DNA of 43,713 nt from Frankia sp. AiPa1. GTDB lineage: Bacteria; Actinomycetota; Actinomycetes; Frankiales; Frankiaceae. Within the stretch, counting starts at the first letter, position 1; each line of letters opens with the position of its first letter. The stretch is taken from assembly GCF_023243075.1 (NCBI RefSeq), contig NZ_JALKFZ020000174.1:1-43713 (forward strand), read 5' to 3'. Shown one piece after another: positions 16,435 through 24,354 of the stretch. Under the pieces are notes generated by a model that did not search any database, was not told the DNA's origin, and worked only from the letters and a program-made list of their open reading frames with translations. The position numbers were made by a program, and so were the translations under genes.

Positions 16435-18456
16435 TTACAGCGCGCTGGCCAGGCGGCCGGCGAGCAGGCGGGTGAACCGGGCGGGGTCGCGCAGGTCCCC
16501 ACCCTCGGCGAGCAGAGCCAGGTCGTAGAGCAGGTCGACGGTCTCGGTAAGCGCGGCGGACTCGGCGTCCTGCTCGTGGGCGCGCCGCAGCCCGGCGACC
16601 AGCGGATGGGTGGGGTTGAGCTCGAGGATGCGCTTGGCGTGCGGCACGGGCTGGCCCATCGAGCGGTACATCCGCTCCAGTGCCGGCGTCATGTCGAACG
16701 TGTCGCCGACGACGCAGGCGGGCGAGGTCGTCAGCCGGGAGGAGAGCCGGACCTCCTTGACCTCGTCGCCGAGCCGCTCGCCCATCCACGAGAGCAGCGC
16801 GGCGAAGTCGGAGCGCTGCTGTTCCCGCTCGGCCTCGGCGGTCTTCTTCTCCTCGTCGGTGTCGAGGTCGACCTGGCCCTTGGCGATGGACTGCAGCTGC
16901 CTGCCGTCGAACTGACCGACCCGCTCGACCCAGACCTCGTCGACCGGGTCGGTCAGGATCAGCACCTCGTAGCCGCGGGCCGCGAACGCCTCCATGTGCG
17001 GCGAGTTCTCGACGGTCGCCCGCGAGTCGCCGGTCATGTAGTAGATCTCGTTCTGGCCCTCCTTCATCCGCTCGACGTAGCCGCGCAGCGTTGTCGTCCG
17101 CTCCGGGTCGTGCGTGGACGCGGCCGAGACGATCTCGAGGATCGCCTCGCTGTCCTCCGCGACCTCGAGCAGGCCCTCCTTGACCGCGGCGCCGAACTCC
17201 GACCAGAAGGTGTGGTACTTCTCGGCCTCGTCCGTGAGCAGCGTCCGCACCGTCGCCAGCACCTTGCGAACCAGCCGGCGGCGGACCTGCTGGATCCGCC
17301 GGTCCTGCTGCAGGATCTCCCGGGAGATGTTCAGCGACAGGTCCCGCGCGTCGACGACACCCTTGACGAAGCGCAGGTAGTTCGGGAGCAGCGCCTCACA
17401 GTCGTCCATGATGAACACCCGCTTGACGTACAGCTGGACGCCCCGGCGGGCGTCGCGCGTGTAGAGGTCCAGGGGCGCCCGGGACGGGATGAACAGCAGC
17501 GCCTCGTATTCGAACGTGCCCTCGCCCTTCATCTGGACGATCTCGAGCGGGTCGCTCCAGTCGTGGCTGAGGTGCCGGTAGAGCTCGTTGTACTCGGCCG
17601 GCTCGACCTCGTCCTTCGGCCGCGCCCACAGCGCTTTCATCGAGTTCAGTGTCTCGACCTCGACGATGGTCGCGGCCGGTGCCGCGCCCGCCGCGCCGCT
17701 CTCACCAGCGACCTGCGGATCGCCGACGCCCTGCGCATCGGTGGCGCCCTGCGGATCGGTGGCGGCGTCGGCCTCGATCGGCGCGGGACGCTCCACCGCC
17801 ATCCGGATCGGCCAGGCGATGAAGTCAGAGTAGCGCTTGACGATCTCGCGGATCTTGCGCCCGTCGGTGTAGTCGAACAGCCGGTCCTCGGCGTCCTCGG
17901 GCTTGAGGTGCACCGTGACAGCGGTTCCCCGCGGCGCGTCGGCCGCCTCCTCGATCGTGTAGCTACCCTCACCGCTGGATTCCCAGCGGGTACCGGCGTC
18001 CTGCCCGGCACGCCGGGTCACCAGCGTGACCCGGTCCGCCACCATGAACGTCGCGTAGAACCCGACGCCGAACTGGCCGATCAGCTCGGCGGAGGCGCTC
18101 GTGTCCCCGGCCGCCCGCGCCTCGGAGATCTTCTGCAGCAGCTCGGCCGTGCCGGACCGGGCGATCGTGCCGATCAGGCTGACGACATCCTCGCGGGACA
18201 TGCCGATGCCGTTGTCACGCACCGTGAGAGTGCGCGCGGCCCGGTCGACCTCAAGCTCGATGTGCAGGTCGGACGTGTCCACCCGCAGCTCCTGCTCGAC
18301 GAGCGACGTCAGGCGCAGCTTGTCCAACGCATCGGACGCGTTGGAGATCAGCTCCCGGAGGAACACATCCTTGTCGGAATAGATCGAGTGCACCATCAGC
18401 CGCAGCAGCTGACGCGCCTCGGCCTGGAATTCCAGCGTCTCGACCCGGGTCGTCAC
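16435..18456 (-). CDS. htpG: Molecular chaperone HtpG (Hsp90)
   Basis: The 673-residue Hsp90 homologue starts at GTG 18456 with GGAGGAG upstream. The N-terminal ATPase is unmistakable: VHSIYSDKDVFLRELISNASDALDKLR, TVRDNGIGMS, and GQFGVGFYATFMVADRV. The middle and dimerisation domains follow (RGVQLYVKRVFIMDDCEALLPNYL, NISREILQQ). A segment of about 40 residues rich in Asp, Gln, Gly and Ala (about 220-262, after VERPAP) sits at the N/middle junction, where bacterial HtpG normally has only a short linker. It folds client proteins in the cytoplasm under stress. I see no heat-shock operator I can support. Confidence 0.97.
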   Translation of the reverse strand: MTTRVETLEFQAEARQLLRLMVHSIYSDKDVFLRELISNASDALDKLRLTSLVEQELRVDTSDLHIELEVDRAARTLTVRDNGIGMSREDVVSLIGTIARSGTAELLQKISEARAAGDTSASAELIGQFGVGFYATFMVADRVTLVTRRAGQDAGTRWESSGEGSYTIEEAADAPRGTAVTVHLKPEDAEDRLFDYTDGRKIREIVKRYSDFIAWPIRMAVERPAPIEADAATDPQGATDAQGVGDPQVAGESGAAGAAPAATIVEVETLNSMKALWARPKDEVEPAEYNELYRHLSHDWSDPLEIVQMKGEGTFEYEALLFIPSRAPLDLYTRDARRGVQLYVKRVFIMDDCEALLPNYLRFVKGVVDARDLSLNISREILQQDRRIQQVRRRLVRKVLATVRTLLTDEAEKYHTFWSEFGAAVKEGLLEVAEDSEAILEIVSAASTHDPERTTTLRGYVERMKEGQNEIYYMTGDSRATVENSPHMEAFAARGYEVLILTDPVDEVWVERVGQFDGRQLQSIAKGQVDLDTDEEKKTAEAEREQQRSDFAALLSWMGERLGDEVKEVRLSSRLTTSPACVVGDTFDMTPALERMYRSMGQPVPHAKRILELNPTHPLVAGLRRAHEQDAESAALTETVDLLYDLALLAEGGDLRDPARFTRLLAGRLASAL

Positions 18457-18672
18457 GGGGCTCTCCTCCACATACGGATATCCACACGAACAGGACGGCG
18501 AGGGGGCGAGGTGGGCGGCGACAGCCGGACCCCCACCAGCCACACCACGTCAGCGGCAAAAATCATACCTATCCGGACTGATCCCGCGCCGCCACCCCGA
18601 CCACGGACGCTCCCGCCCAGCACGAAGAAACCCCCCCTGAAACCCATGGTCGCTACACCGGGCAATGAGTCG

Positions 18673-18757
18673 CCAAGCAAGATCTGCCTACACAGGTCGC
18701 CGTGGGGGGCATATCGGACATGAATGCCCCCTTAACGACCTACTTGGATCTTGCCCC
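18673..18757 (-). repeat. 85-bp palindromic element, copy A
   Basis: Nested inverted arms: GCAAGATC (18677-18684) with GATCTTGC (18747-18754); CAGGTCG (18693-18699) with CGACCTA (18736-18742); GGGGGC (18705-18710) with GCCCCC (18726-18731). Its reverse complement aligns without gaps to 38511-38595, with 74 of 85 positions identical by hand. This makes it a dispersed palindromic element rather than a chance hairpin. Confidence 0.85.
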
Positions 18758-18816
18758 TGCCATCGCCATCACACAGGGTGGCTTTGGCGCGGAGGTCCCC
18801 TCGGTGGCCTCGGGCC

Positions 18817-18921
18817 AGGCGGGTAAGCGGGCGGGCGGGTGGGTGGGCGGGCGGGCGGGTGAGGGGGCGGATGAGCGGGCGGGCGGATGAGCGGGTGGGC
18901 GGATGAGCGGGTGGGTGGGTG
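18817..18921 (+). repeat. G-rich minisatellite with G-quadruplex potential
   Basis: Runs of GGGCGGGT/GGGTGGGC are followed by three 16-bp units, GGCGGATGAGCGGGYG, at 18866-18881, 18882-18897 and 18898-18913. G-tracts of three or more with 1-3 base loops dominate the plus strand, the same strand as the downstream ABC-F gene. Confidence 0.85.
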
Positions 18922-19075
18922 TCGTGGCGAAAAACGGGTTGCTGGCCGTCGGGGGGTGTGGCAGGTTCGGTGGCAGTCCGATCCCCGAGCCAAGTGAGCT
19001 GCCGATGCTCCTCTGAGGCGCCGACCTGACGGCCCATCCTGGCCGTCCCGCCTGGTATCGCCTCGGAGGACGCGT

Positions 19076-20935
19076 ATGTCCACCCAGCTCACGCTGGATG
19101 GCGTCAGCAAGTCATATGATCATCGGCCCGTGCTGCGGGACGCCTCCTGTTCGCTGCCACCCGGCGGCCGCACGGGAATCATCGGCGAGAACGGGGCCGG
19201 CAAGAGCACCGTGCTCCGGCTGCTCGCCGGAGGGGAACGACCCGACGAGGGTCGGGTCATCGTCCAGGCGGACGCCGGTGTCGGCTACCTGCCGCAGGAG
19301 ACCCCGTTCCCGCCGGGCTGGATGGTCGGCGACGCCATCGACGACGCGCTCGCGGATCTGCGCGCGATCGAGTCCCGGCTTCGCCAGCTCGAGGCCGCCA
19401 TGGCCACGCCGGACGACGAGCTCCTGGCCGAGTACGGGACGCTGCTGACCGCGTTCGACCTGCGCGGCGGGTACGACGCCGACGCACGCGTCGAACGGGT
19501 GCTGCACGGGGTGGGGCTCGCGGGACTGGCCCGCCACCGGGCCGTCGCGACGCTTTCCGGCGGGCAGGCCGCACGCCTGCGCCTGGCGTGTGTGCTCAGC
19601 GGTGGACGGGAGGTGCTGCTGCTCGACGAGCCGACGAACCATCTCGACGACGACGCGCTCGGCTGGCTCGCCGCGTATCTACGCACCCGGGCCGGGACCA
19701 CCGCCGTGGTCTCGCATGACCGGATGTTCCTGGAAGCGGTCGCCGACACGCTCGTCGAGGTGGACGCGGCAAGCCACGGGCTGACCCGCTACGGCAACGG
19801 CTACGCCGGGTACCTCGCGGCTCGGTCCGCCGCCCGGGCCCGCCAGGCCCAGGCGCACGCCGACTGGCAGGCAGCCGTCGACCGTCAACGGGACGCGGCG
19901 ACCACCACGGCACGCCGCGTCTCCCACCAGCGGGCCCCGACCGACCGCAACAAGATGGCCTACGGCCTGGCCGGCGACCGGGTCCAGCAGGCGGTCGCCA
20001 GCCGGGTACGCAACGCCGAGCAGCGCCTGCACCGCCTGCTCGCCCACCCGGTCGCGCCGCCCCCCGAACCGCTGCGCTTCACCCTGCCGACCGCGCGCAC
20101 CCGACCGGCCCCATCCACCCCGCACACCCGACCGGCTCCGCACACCCCGCAGGCCCGACCGGCCCCGCAGGCCCAACCCGCCCTCCGCGGTGACGCGGAA
20201 CACCGCGAGCCGGTGCCGTGCGCGACATCCACGCCCGGCGGTCGCGTGGAACACCGTCCTGCGTCCTGGACATCGTCGTCGCCGCACCCGCTGGTCAGCG
20301 CGGCGGACGTGGCGGTCACCGGACGGCTGGCGGCCGTCGGTCTGAGCGTGGGCGCCGGGGACCGGCTGCTGGTCGACGGCCCGAACGGGGCCGGCAAGAC
20401 GACGCTGCTGCGCGTTCTCGCCGGTGAGATCGTCCCCGACGAGGGTCAGGTCATCCGTCGTGGCCGACTCGCCCACCTGCCACAGCAGGTCCGGGTGACC
20501 CGGCCCGAGCGCACCCTGCTGGCCGCCTTCGCCCATGGCCGGGCCGCTGCGCGGCAAGCCGAGGCACGGGAAACCGAAGCACGGCAAGCCGAGGCGCGGG
20601 TCCAAGTCCGGCGGGAGGACGCGCAGGCGCTGCTCGCGTTCGGGCTGTTCACGCGCGACCAGCTCGCCGTGCCACTCGGCCGGGCCTCCGCGGGCCAGCG
20701 CCAACGGCTCGCCCTCGCGCTGGTGCTGGCCGCGGGCGCCGACGTCCTGCTGCTCGACGAGCCGACCAACCATCTTTCCCTCGCCCTCGTCGACGAGCTC
20801 GAGGCCGCCTTCGACGACTTTCCCGGCGCGATCGTCCTGGTCAGCCACGATCGCTGGATCCGCCGTCGCTGGCGCGGCGACCGCCTCGGCCTCGCCGTCG
20901 CCGTGGCGGCCGACGAGCGGGACACCGCCCGATGA
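19076..20935 (+). CDS. ABC-F family ATPase (ribosome-protection / translation-factor type)
   Basis: The 619-residue protein has two ABC domains and no membrane segments. Domain 1: Walker A GENGAGKST (37-45), signature LSGGQ (160-164), Walker B LLLDEPTNHLD (181-191). Domain 2: Walker A GPNGAGKTT (435-443), variant signature ASAGQ (537-541), Walker B LLLDEPTNHLS. The interdomain region (about 250-405) includes the basic helix expected of the ABC-F P-site linker, then a Pro-rich repeat (RPAPxTPxT). ABC-F proteins act on the ribosome; soluble actinobacterial members often give resistance to macrolides, lincosamides or streptogramins. ATG 19076 has GGAGG at good spacing. Its stop overlaps the next gene by ATGA. 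Confidence 0.93.
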   Translation: MSTQLTLDGVSKSYDHRPVLRDASCSLPPGGRTGIIGENGAGKSTVLRLLAGGERPDEGRVIVQADAGVGYLPQETPFPPGWMVGDAIDDALADLRAIESRLRQLEAAMATPDDELLAEYGTLLTAFDLRGGYDADARVERVLHGVGLAGLARHRAVATLSGGQAARLRLACVLSGGREVLLLDEPTNHLDDDALGWLAAYLRTRAGTTAVVSHDRMFLEAVADTLVEVDAASHGLTRYGNGYAGYLAARSAARARQAQAHADWQAAVDRQRDAATTTARRVSHQRAPTDRNKMAYGLAGDRVQQAVASRVRNAEQRLHRLLAHPVAPPPEPLRFTLPTARTRPAPSTPHTRPAPHTPQARPAPQAQPALRGDAEHREPVPCATSTPGGRVEHRPASWTSSSPHPLVSAADVAVTGRLAAVGLSVGAGDRLLVDGPNGAGKTTLLRVLAGEIVPDEGQVIRRGRLAHLPQQVRVTRPERTLLAAFAHGRAAARQAEARETEARQAEARVQVRREDAQALLAFGLFTRDQLAVPLGRASAGQRQRLALALVLAAGADVLLLDEPTNHLSLALVDELEAAFDDFPGAIVLVSHDRWIRRRWRGDRLGLAVAVAADERDTAR

Positions 20936-21507
20936 GCCTGCCGGGGCAGCCGGCGGGGCAGGTCATTGTGCTGACCGGACCGCCGGGTGCGGGGAAGTCG
21001 ACCGTGGCCCGGCGGATCACCGAGTACGATTCGCCCAGCCCGACTCCCTGTGTGCACCTGCCGGCGGACGACTTCTGGCGGCACATACGCCGGGGCGGCA
21101 TCTCCCCCTATCGGCCCGAGGCCCACCGGCAGAACACCGTCGTCATCGACGTCGTCGCGCAGGCGACCTTCGGGTATGCCGCCGGTGGATACGACGTCGT
21201 GTGTGACGGCATTGTCGGGCCCTGGTTCCTTGGCCCTTTCCGTCGCCGTAGCGCCGGCAGCGGCATCGCGCTGCACTACGTCGTGCTGCGCCCGGACGAG
21301 GCGACGACCGTGCGTCGCGCCACCGCGCGCACCGGCGCCGATGCGCTGGTCGACCCGGTACCGCTACGGGCACTGCACCGCCAGTTCCGCGGCCTCGGAC
21401 CGTTCGAGCCGCATGTCCTGGACTCCGGCCGCATGCGCCCCGAGGCGACGGCCACCGCTGTCCTGACCGGAATCGCCGACGGCCGCTACCGCATCCGGAC
21501 GTCGTGA
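20932..21507 (+). CDS. Small P-loop kinase (AAA/nucleoside-kinase-like)
   Basis: The 191-residue protein has Walker A GPPGAGKST in its first 25 residues, then LPADDFWRHI (a candidate Asp base in a DxD-like position), YDVVCDGIVGPWFL and Arg-rich lid residues near TTVRRATART. The layout resembles zeta-toxin/CPT-type phosphotransferases and gluconate/shikimate-kinase-like enzymes; it probably phosphorylates a small molecule. The start overlaps the ABC-F stop (ATGA 20932-20935), so the two are translationally coupled. A joint role in resistance to an inhibitor is inferred, not shown. Confidence 0.8.
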   Translation: MSLPGQPAGQVIVLTGPPGAGKSTVARRITEYDSPSPTPCVHLPADDFWRHIRRGGISPYRPEAHRQNTVVIDVVAQATFGYAAGGYDVVCDGIVGPWFLGPFRRRSAGSGIALHYVVLRPDEATTVRRATARTGADALVDPVPLRALHRQFRGLGPFEPHVLDSGRMRPEATATAVLTGIADGRYRIRTS

Positions 21508-21560
21508 CGGACATCGTGACGGACGTCGTGGCCGCGAGCCCACCGGACCGCGGAACCTAC

Positions 21561-21586
21561 ATATGATCCAGATATATGATCCAGAT
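21561..21586. repeat. 13-bp perfect tandem repeat upstream of the terpene genes
   Basis: ATATGATCCAGAT occurs twice head to tail (21561-21573, 21574-21586) in an AT-rich patch about 85 bases upstream of the -35 box at 21673. Its position suggests an activator-binding site, but no regulator gene is adjacent. Confidence 0.65.
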
Positions 21587-21672
21587 CACAGTATGCGCGA
21601 ACCGGTCCTGAAACAGCGCCGCCATGCATTGCACCGCCGGACGCGAACGGCACCCCATTTCCGTCATTCCGG

Positions 21673-21701
21673 TTGACAGTCGACAGCTACCTACCTAGCA
21701 T
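21673..21701 (+). promoter_or_regulatory. Promoter of the terpene synthase/P450 operon
   Basis: TTGACA (21673-21678), a 17-base spacer, then TAGCAT (21696-21701) is a near-consensus housekeeping-sigma promoter. Transcription would begin near 21708, giving a leader of about 60 bases before the ATG at 21767. Confidence 0.75.
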
Positions 21702-21766
21702 TTTTCTTGTTCCACCCCCCGGCCAGGCGCCCACCGATCCGCGGATTCCAGGGAGACACCGACGAG

Positions 21767-22942
21767 ATGGAAGCGCCGTCGTCCGGTCCGGTGCGCGAGT
21801 TCTTCCTTCCCGAGCTTCCGCGGACGCTGCCCTTTCGATACCATCCAAAGGCGGCGCAGATCGAGTTCGCGTCCAACGGGTGGGTGCGGGAATACCTCGC
21901 CGACTGCTTTGCCAGCGAATCCGAGCTGCTTTTCTTTCTCCGCCAGCGCAACGGGCTCTACGGCCCGCTCACGATCCCGGATGCCGGCGCGGGCCGCGCC
22001 CGCGACGTTGCCGACTGGTATCAGTTCGTCACGGTGATCGACACCTTCGTCTCCGACCGGACCGGGCTCGGAGCGGATCTCGACGACGCGCTCGCCGTCT
22101 TCGGCTCGATCGTCAGCGATTTCATCCCCGACCAGATCCCCGGCCAGATCCGCGGCCGGCCGCGCGCCACCGCGGCCGACGAGCCGCGGGTGGACCAGGT
22201 CGCCTACGGGCGGGCCGCGCGCGACCTGTGGCGGCGGATCAGTGCGGGGCTCAGCCGGGCCCAGACGCAGCGCCTGGTCACCGCCCTGGCCGACTTCCTG
22301 CGCGGCTGCGCGACCGAGATCGACACGAAGCTCGCCGGCGCCGTGCCCGACTACGAGACGTGCCTGGCCGTACGGCTGGACAGTTTCGGCTGCGACTTCA
22401 TCGAGCTGATGACCGAGTACGGCGCCGAGGTCGACCTCAGCGACCTGCGCACCGAACTCGCCGAGGTCCACGACCACTGCCGCCGCCAGATGATCATCGT
22501 CAACGACCTGCTGTCCTGGCGCAAGGAGCACGCCCAGGACGACCCGATGACCGTCGTGCGGGTCCTGGTCGAACACGACGGCCTGCCGCTACAGGCAGCG
22601 GTCGACCGGCTGTGCGAACTGGTCGCCTGGCACGAGCGGGAGTACACCCGCACCCGGGACGCGCTGCTCGCCGGCCCGCTCGGCGCACGCGCGGACGTCC
22701 GCGCCTACCTCGGCGCCGTCGACCTGCTCATGGGCGGCAGCCAGGAGTTCGAGTACCTCACTCCGCGCTACTTCGGCGACGGCGCGGTCTGGGACGGCTC
22801 GACCTCGGGCTGGATCGACCTGCACGCCCCGGTCACCCGTTTCCGCCCGACGCCTCTTACGACCGACGAGCGGGCCCCCCTGATCCCCCTTCCGACTGAC
22901 GAGCGCCTGCCGGCTGGCGACCACCCGCCGGGTGGGTCTTAG
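21767..22942 (+). CDS. Class I terpene synthase (sesquiterpene cyclase type)
   Basis: The 391 residues contain the second metal-binding NSE motif NDLLSWRKE (246-254; Asn246, Ser250, Glu254), a candidate diphosphate-sensor Arg (about 203, AVRLDSFG) and the C-terminal Arg-Tyr pair (334-335). The first, Asp-rich motif is DTFVSD (92-97), where the usual second Asp is Thr. The fold and length fit a single-domain cyclase using farnesyl diphosphate; the product cannot be told. ATG 21767 is chosen because the promoter places transcription start near 21708, which excludes the upstream frame opening at 21707. A P450 follows after 8 bases, so the pair is a minimal terpenoid cluster. Confidence 0.9.
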   Translation: MEAPSSGPVREFFLPELPRTLPFRYHPKAAQIEFASNGWVREYLADCFASESELLFFLRQRNGLYGPLTIPDAGAGRARDVADWYQFVTVIDTFVSDRTGLGADLDDALAVFGSIVSDFIPDQIPGQIRGRPRATAADEPRVDQVAYGRAARDLWRRISAGLSRAQTQRLVTALADFLRGCATEIDTKLAGAVPDYETCLAVRLDSFGCDFIELMTEYGAEVDLSDLRTELAEVHDHCRRQMIIVNDLLSWRKEHAQDDPMTVVRVLVEHDGLPLQAAVDRLCELVAWHEREYTRTRDALLAGPLGARADVRAYLGAVDLLMGGSQEFEYLTPRYFGDGAVWDGSTSGWIDLHAPVTRFRPTPLTTDERAPLIPLPTDERLPAGDHPPGGS

Positions 22943-22950
22943 GTGGTGCG

Positions 22951-24330
22951 ATGAGGACCAGCCCGCGGACCACGGGTTCCTACACGTTCGCCGTGGCCGA
23001 CGGCCGGCTGCCGGGGCTCGGGCACACCGGGCAACTCTGGCGCCGGCCGCTGGCGTTCCTCGCGTCCCTGCCGGCGCAGGGGGATCTCGTCCAGATCGAT
23101 CTCGGCCCGCGTCCGGCGTATCTCGCCTGCCATCCTGATCTTGTCAACGAGGTGCTGGTCCGGGCGCGGATCTACGACAAGGGCGGTCCGCTGTTCGACA
23201 AGGTGCGGCTGCTCATCGGTGACGGGTTGGTCAGCGCCCCCTGGGAGCTGCACCGCCGGCTGCGCCGGATGATGCAGCCCGCCTTCCACTCCGGCCGCCT
23301 CGGCGGTTACCTGCAGCTCATGCAGGAGGAGATCACCAGCGTGCTCGACGAGTGGCGCGAGGGCGTGCCGATCGACATCAGCGAGGCGCTGCACACCCTG
23401 ACCCTTCGGATCACCGCGCGCACGATGTTCGCCACCGACGTCGCCGGCAAGCCCATCGTCGCCGAGGTCGCCGAGTGCATGCCGATCATCATGCGCGGGG
23501 TCTACCAGCGCACGGTCGCGCCGTTCGACTGGTGGGAGAAGATCCCGCTGCCCGCCAACCGCCGGTTCGACGAGGTTCGCCAGCGGATACTCACGATCAT
23601 CGGCGAGACCGTCGAGACGCAGCGGCGCGACGCGACCGACCACGGTGACCTGCTCTCGATCCTGATCTCCGCCCGCGACGATGAGGCCGCCCCCGGCGCC
23701 ACCGCCCCGCCCCGGCTCACCGATGCGGAGGTGTTCGACCAGGTCATGACGCTGCTCATCGGCGGCACCGAGACCACGGCGAACGCGATCGCCTGGGTGC
23801 TGCACGTGCTGGCCGAGAACCCCCGGGTGGAGGCCGGCGTGCACGCGGAGCTGGCGGGCGTCGTCGGCGACCGGCCCCCGCGGGTCGCCGACATTCCCGC
23901 GCTGCAGTACACCGCCCGGGTCCTGCACGAAACCCTGCGGCTTTACCCGCCGGCCTGGGTGCTGACCCGGCTGACCACCGAGGACACCGAGCTTGGCGGA
24001 CACGCCCTTCCGAAGGGCTCGATCGTGCTCTACAGCCCATACGCGATGGGGCACAGCGCCGCCCTGTTCGACGACCCGGAGCGCTTCGACCCCGACCGCT
24101 GGCTGCCCGAGCGGGCCCGGGCGATCCCCGCCGGCGCGTTCACCGCGTTCGGCGGGGGCAGCCGCAAATGCATCGGGGACACGTTCGGCCTGGCCGAGGC
24201 GACCCTCACGATCGCGAGCATCGCGCACCGGTTCTGGCTGCGCCCGGTGGCCGGCGCCCGCCCGCACACCGCGGTCCCCCGGGCGGCCCTGGGTACCGGC
24301 CCCTACCCGATGCTTGCCTGGCGGCGCTGA
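22951..24330 (+). CDS. Cytochrome P450, terpene-tailoring type
   Basis: The 459 residues show I-helix GGTETT (271-276), ETLR (327-330) and heme loop FGGGSRKCIG with thiolate Cys407. Overall layout and the neighbouring cyclase resemble pentalenene oxygenase (PtlI-like) P450s that oxidise sesquiterpene hydrocarbons; this is family-level inference. There is no membrane anchor, and redox partners must come from elsewhere. It starts 8 bases after the terpene synthase stop, with AGGTGG upstream, so the genes form one transcription unit. It converges with the tetR gene ending at 24355. Confidence 0.92.
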   Translation: MRTSPRTTGSYTFAVADGRLPGLGHTGQLWRRPLAFLASLPAQGDLVQIDLGPRPAYLACHPDLVNEVLVRARIYDKGGPLFDKVRLLIGDGLVSAPWELHRRLRRMMQPAFHSGRLGGYLQLMQEEITSVLDEWREGVPIDISEALHTLTLRITARTMFATDVAGKPIVAEVAECMPIIMRGVYQRTVAPFDWWEKIPLPANRRFDEVRQRILTIIGETVETQRRDATDHGDLLSILISARDDEAAPGATAPPRLTDAEVFDQVMTLLIGGTETTANAIAWVLHVLAENPRVEAGVHAELAGVVGDRPPRVADIPALQYTARVLHETLRLYPPAWVLTRLTTEDTELGGHALPKGSIVLYSPYAMGHSAALFDDPERFDPDRWLPERARAIPAGAFTAFGGGSRKCIGDTFGLAEATLTIASIAHRFWLRPVAGARPHTAVPRAALGTGPYPMLAWRR

Positions 24331-24354
24331 GCCGGCCTGGCGGCGGGGGGCCTG

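Larger units (their letters stand above)
18457..19075. other. Divergent intergenic region with palindromic element and G-rich repeats
   Basis: The region lies between the divergent htpG and ABC-F genes. It carries an 85-bp palindromic element (18673-18757) and a G-rich minisatellite (18817-18921). No protein-coding gene is supported. Promoters of both flanking genes must lie here, but I cannot pick them out. Confidence 0.7.

Noticed and set aside
14781..16475. A 564-codon plus-strand frame
   Set aside because: It is antisense to the aldehyde dehydrogenase with intact catalytic motifs; the shadow has no motifs.
16240..18723. An 827-codon open frame on the plus strand
   Set aside because: It is fully antisense to htpG, whose motifs are unmistakable. 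The frame is open only because of GC-rich codon structure.
18817..18921. CRISPR-like regular repeats
   Set aside because: The units are 16 bp with no unique spacers and no cas genes nearby; it is a simple minisatellite.
20190..20260. GCGGAACACC-like copies of the 10.8-kb repeat inside the ABC-F gene
   Set aside because: The matches are short, occur within coding sequence for the interdomain linker, and lack the palindrome and regular spacing.
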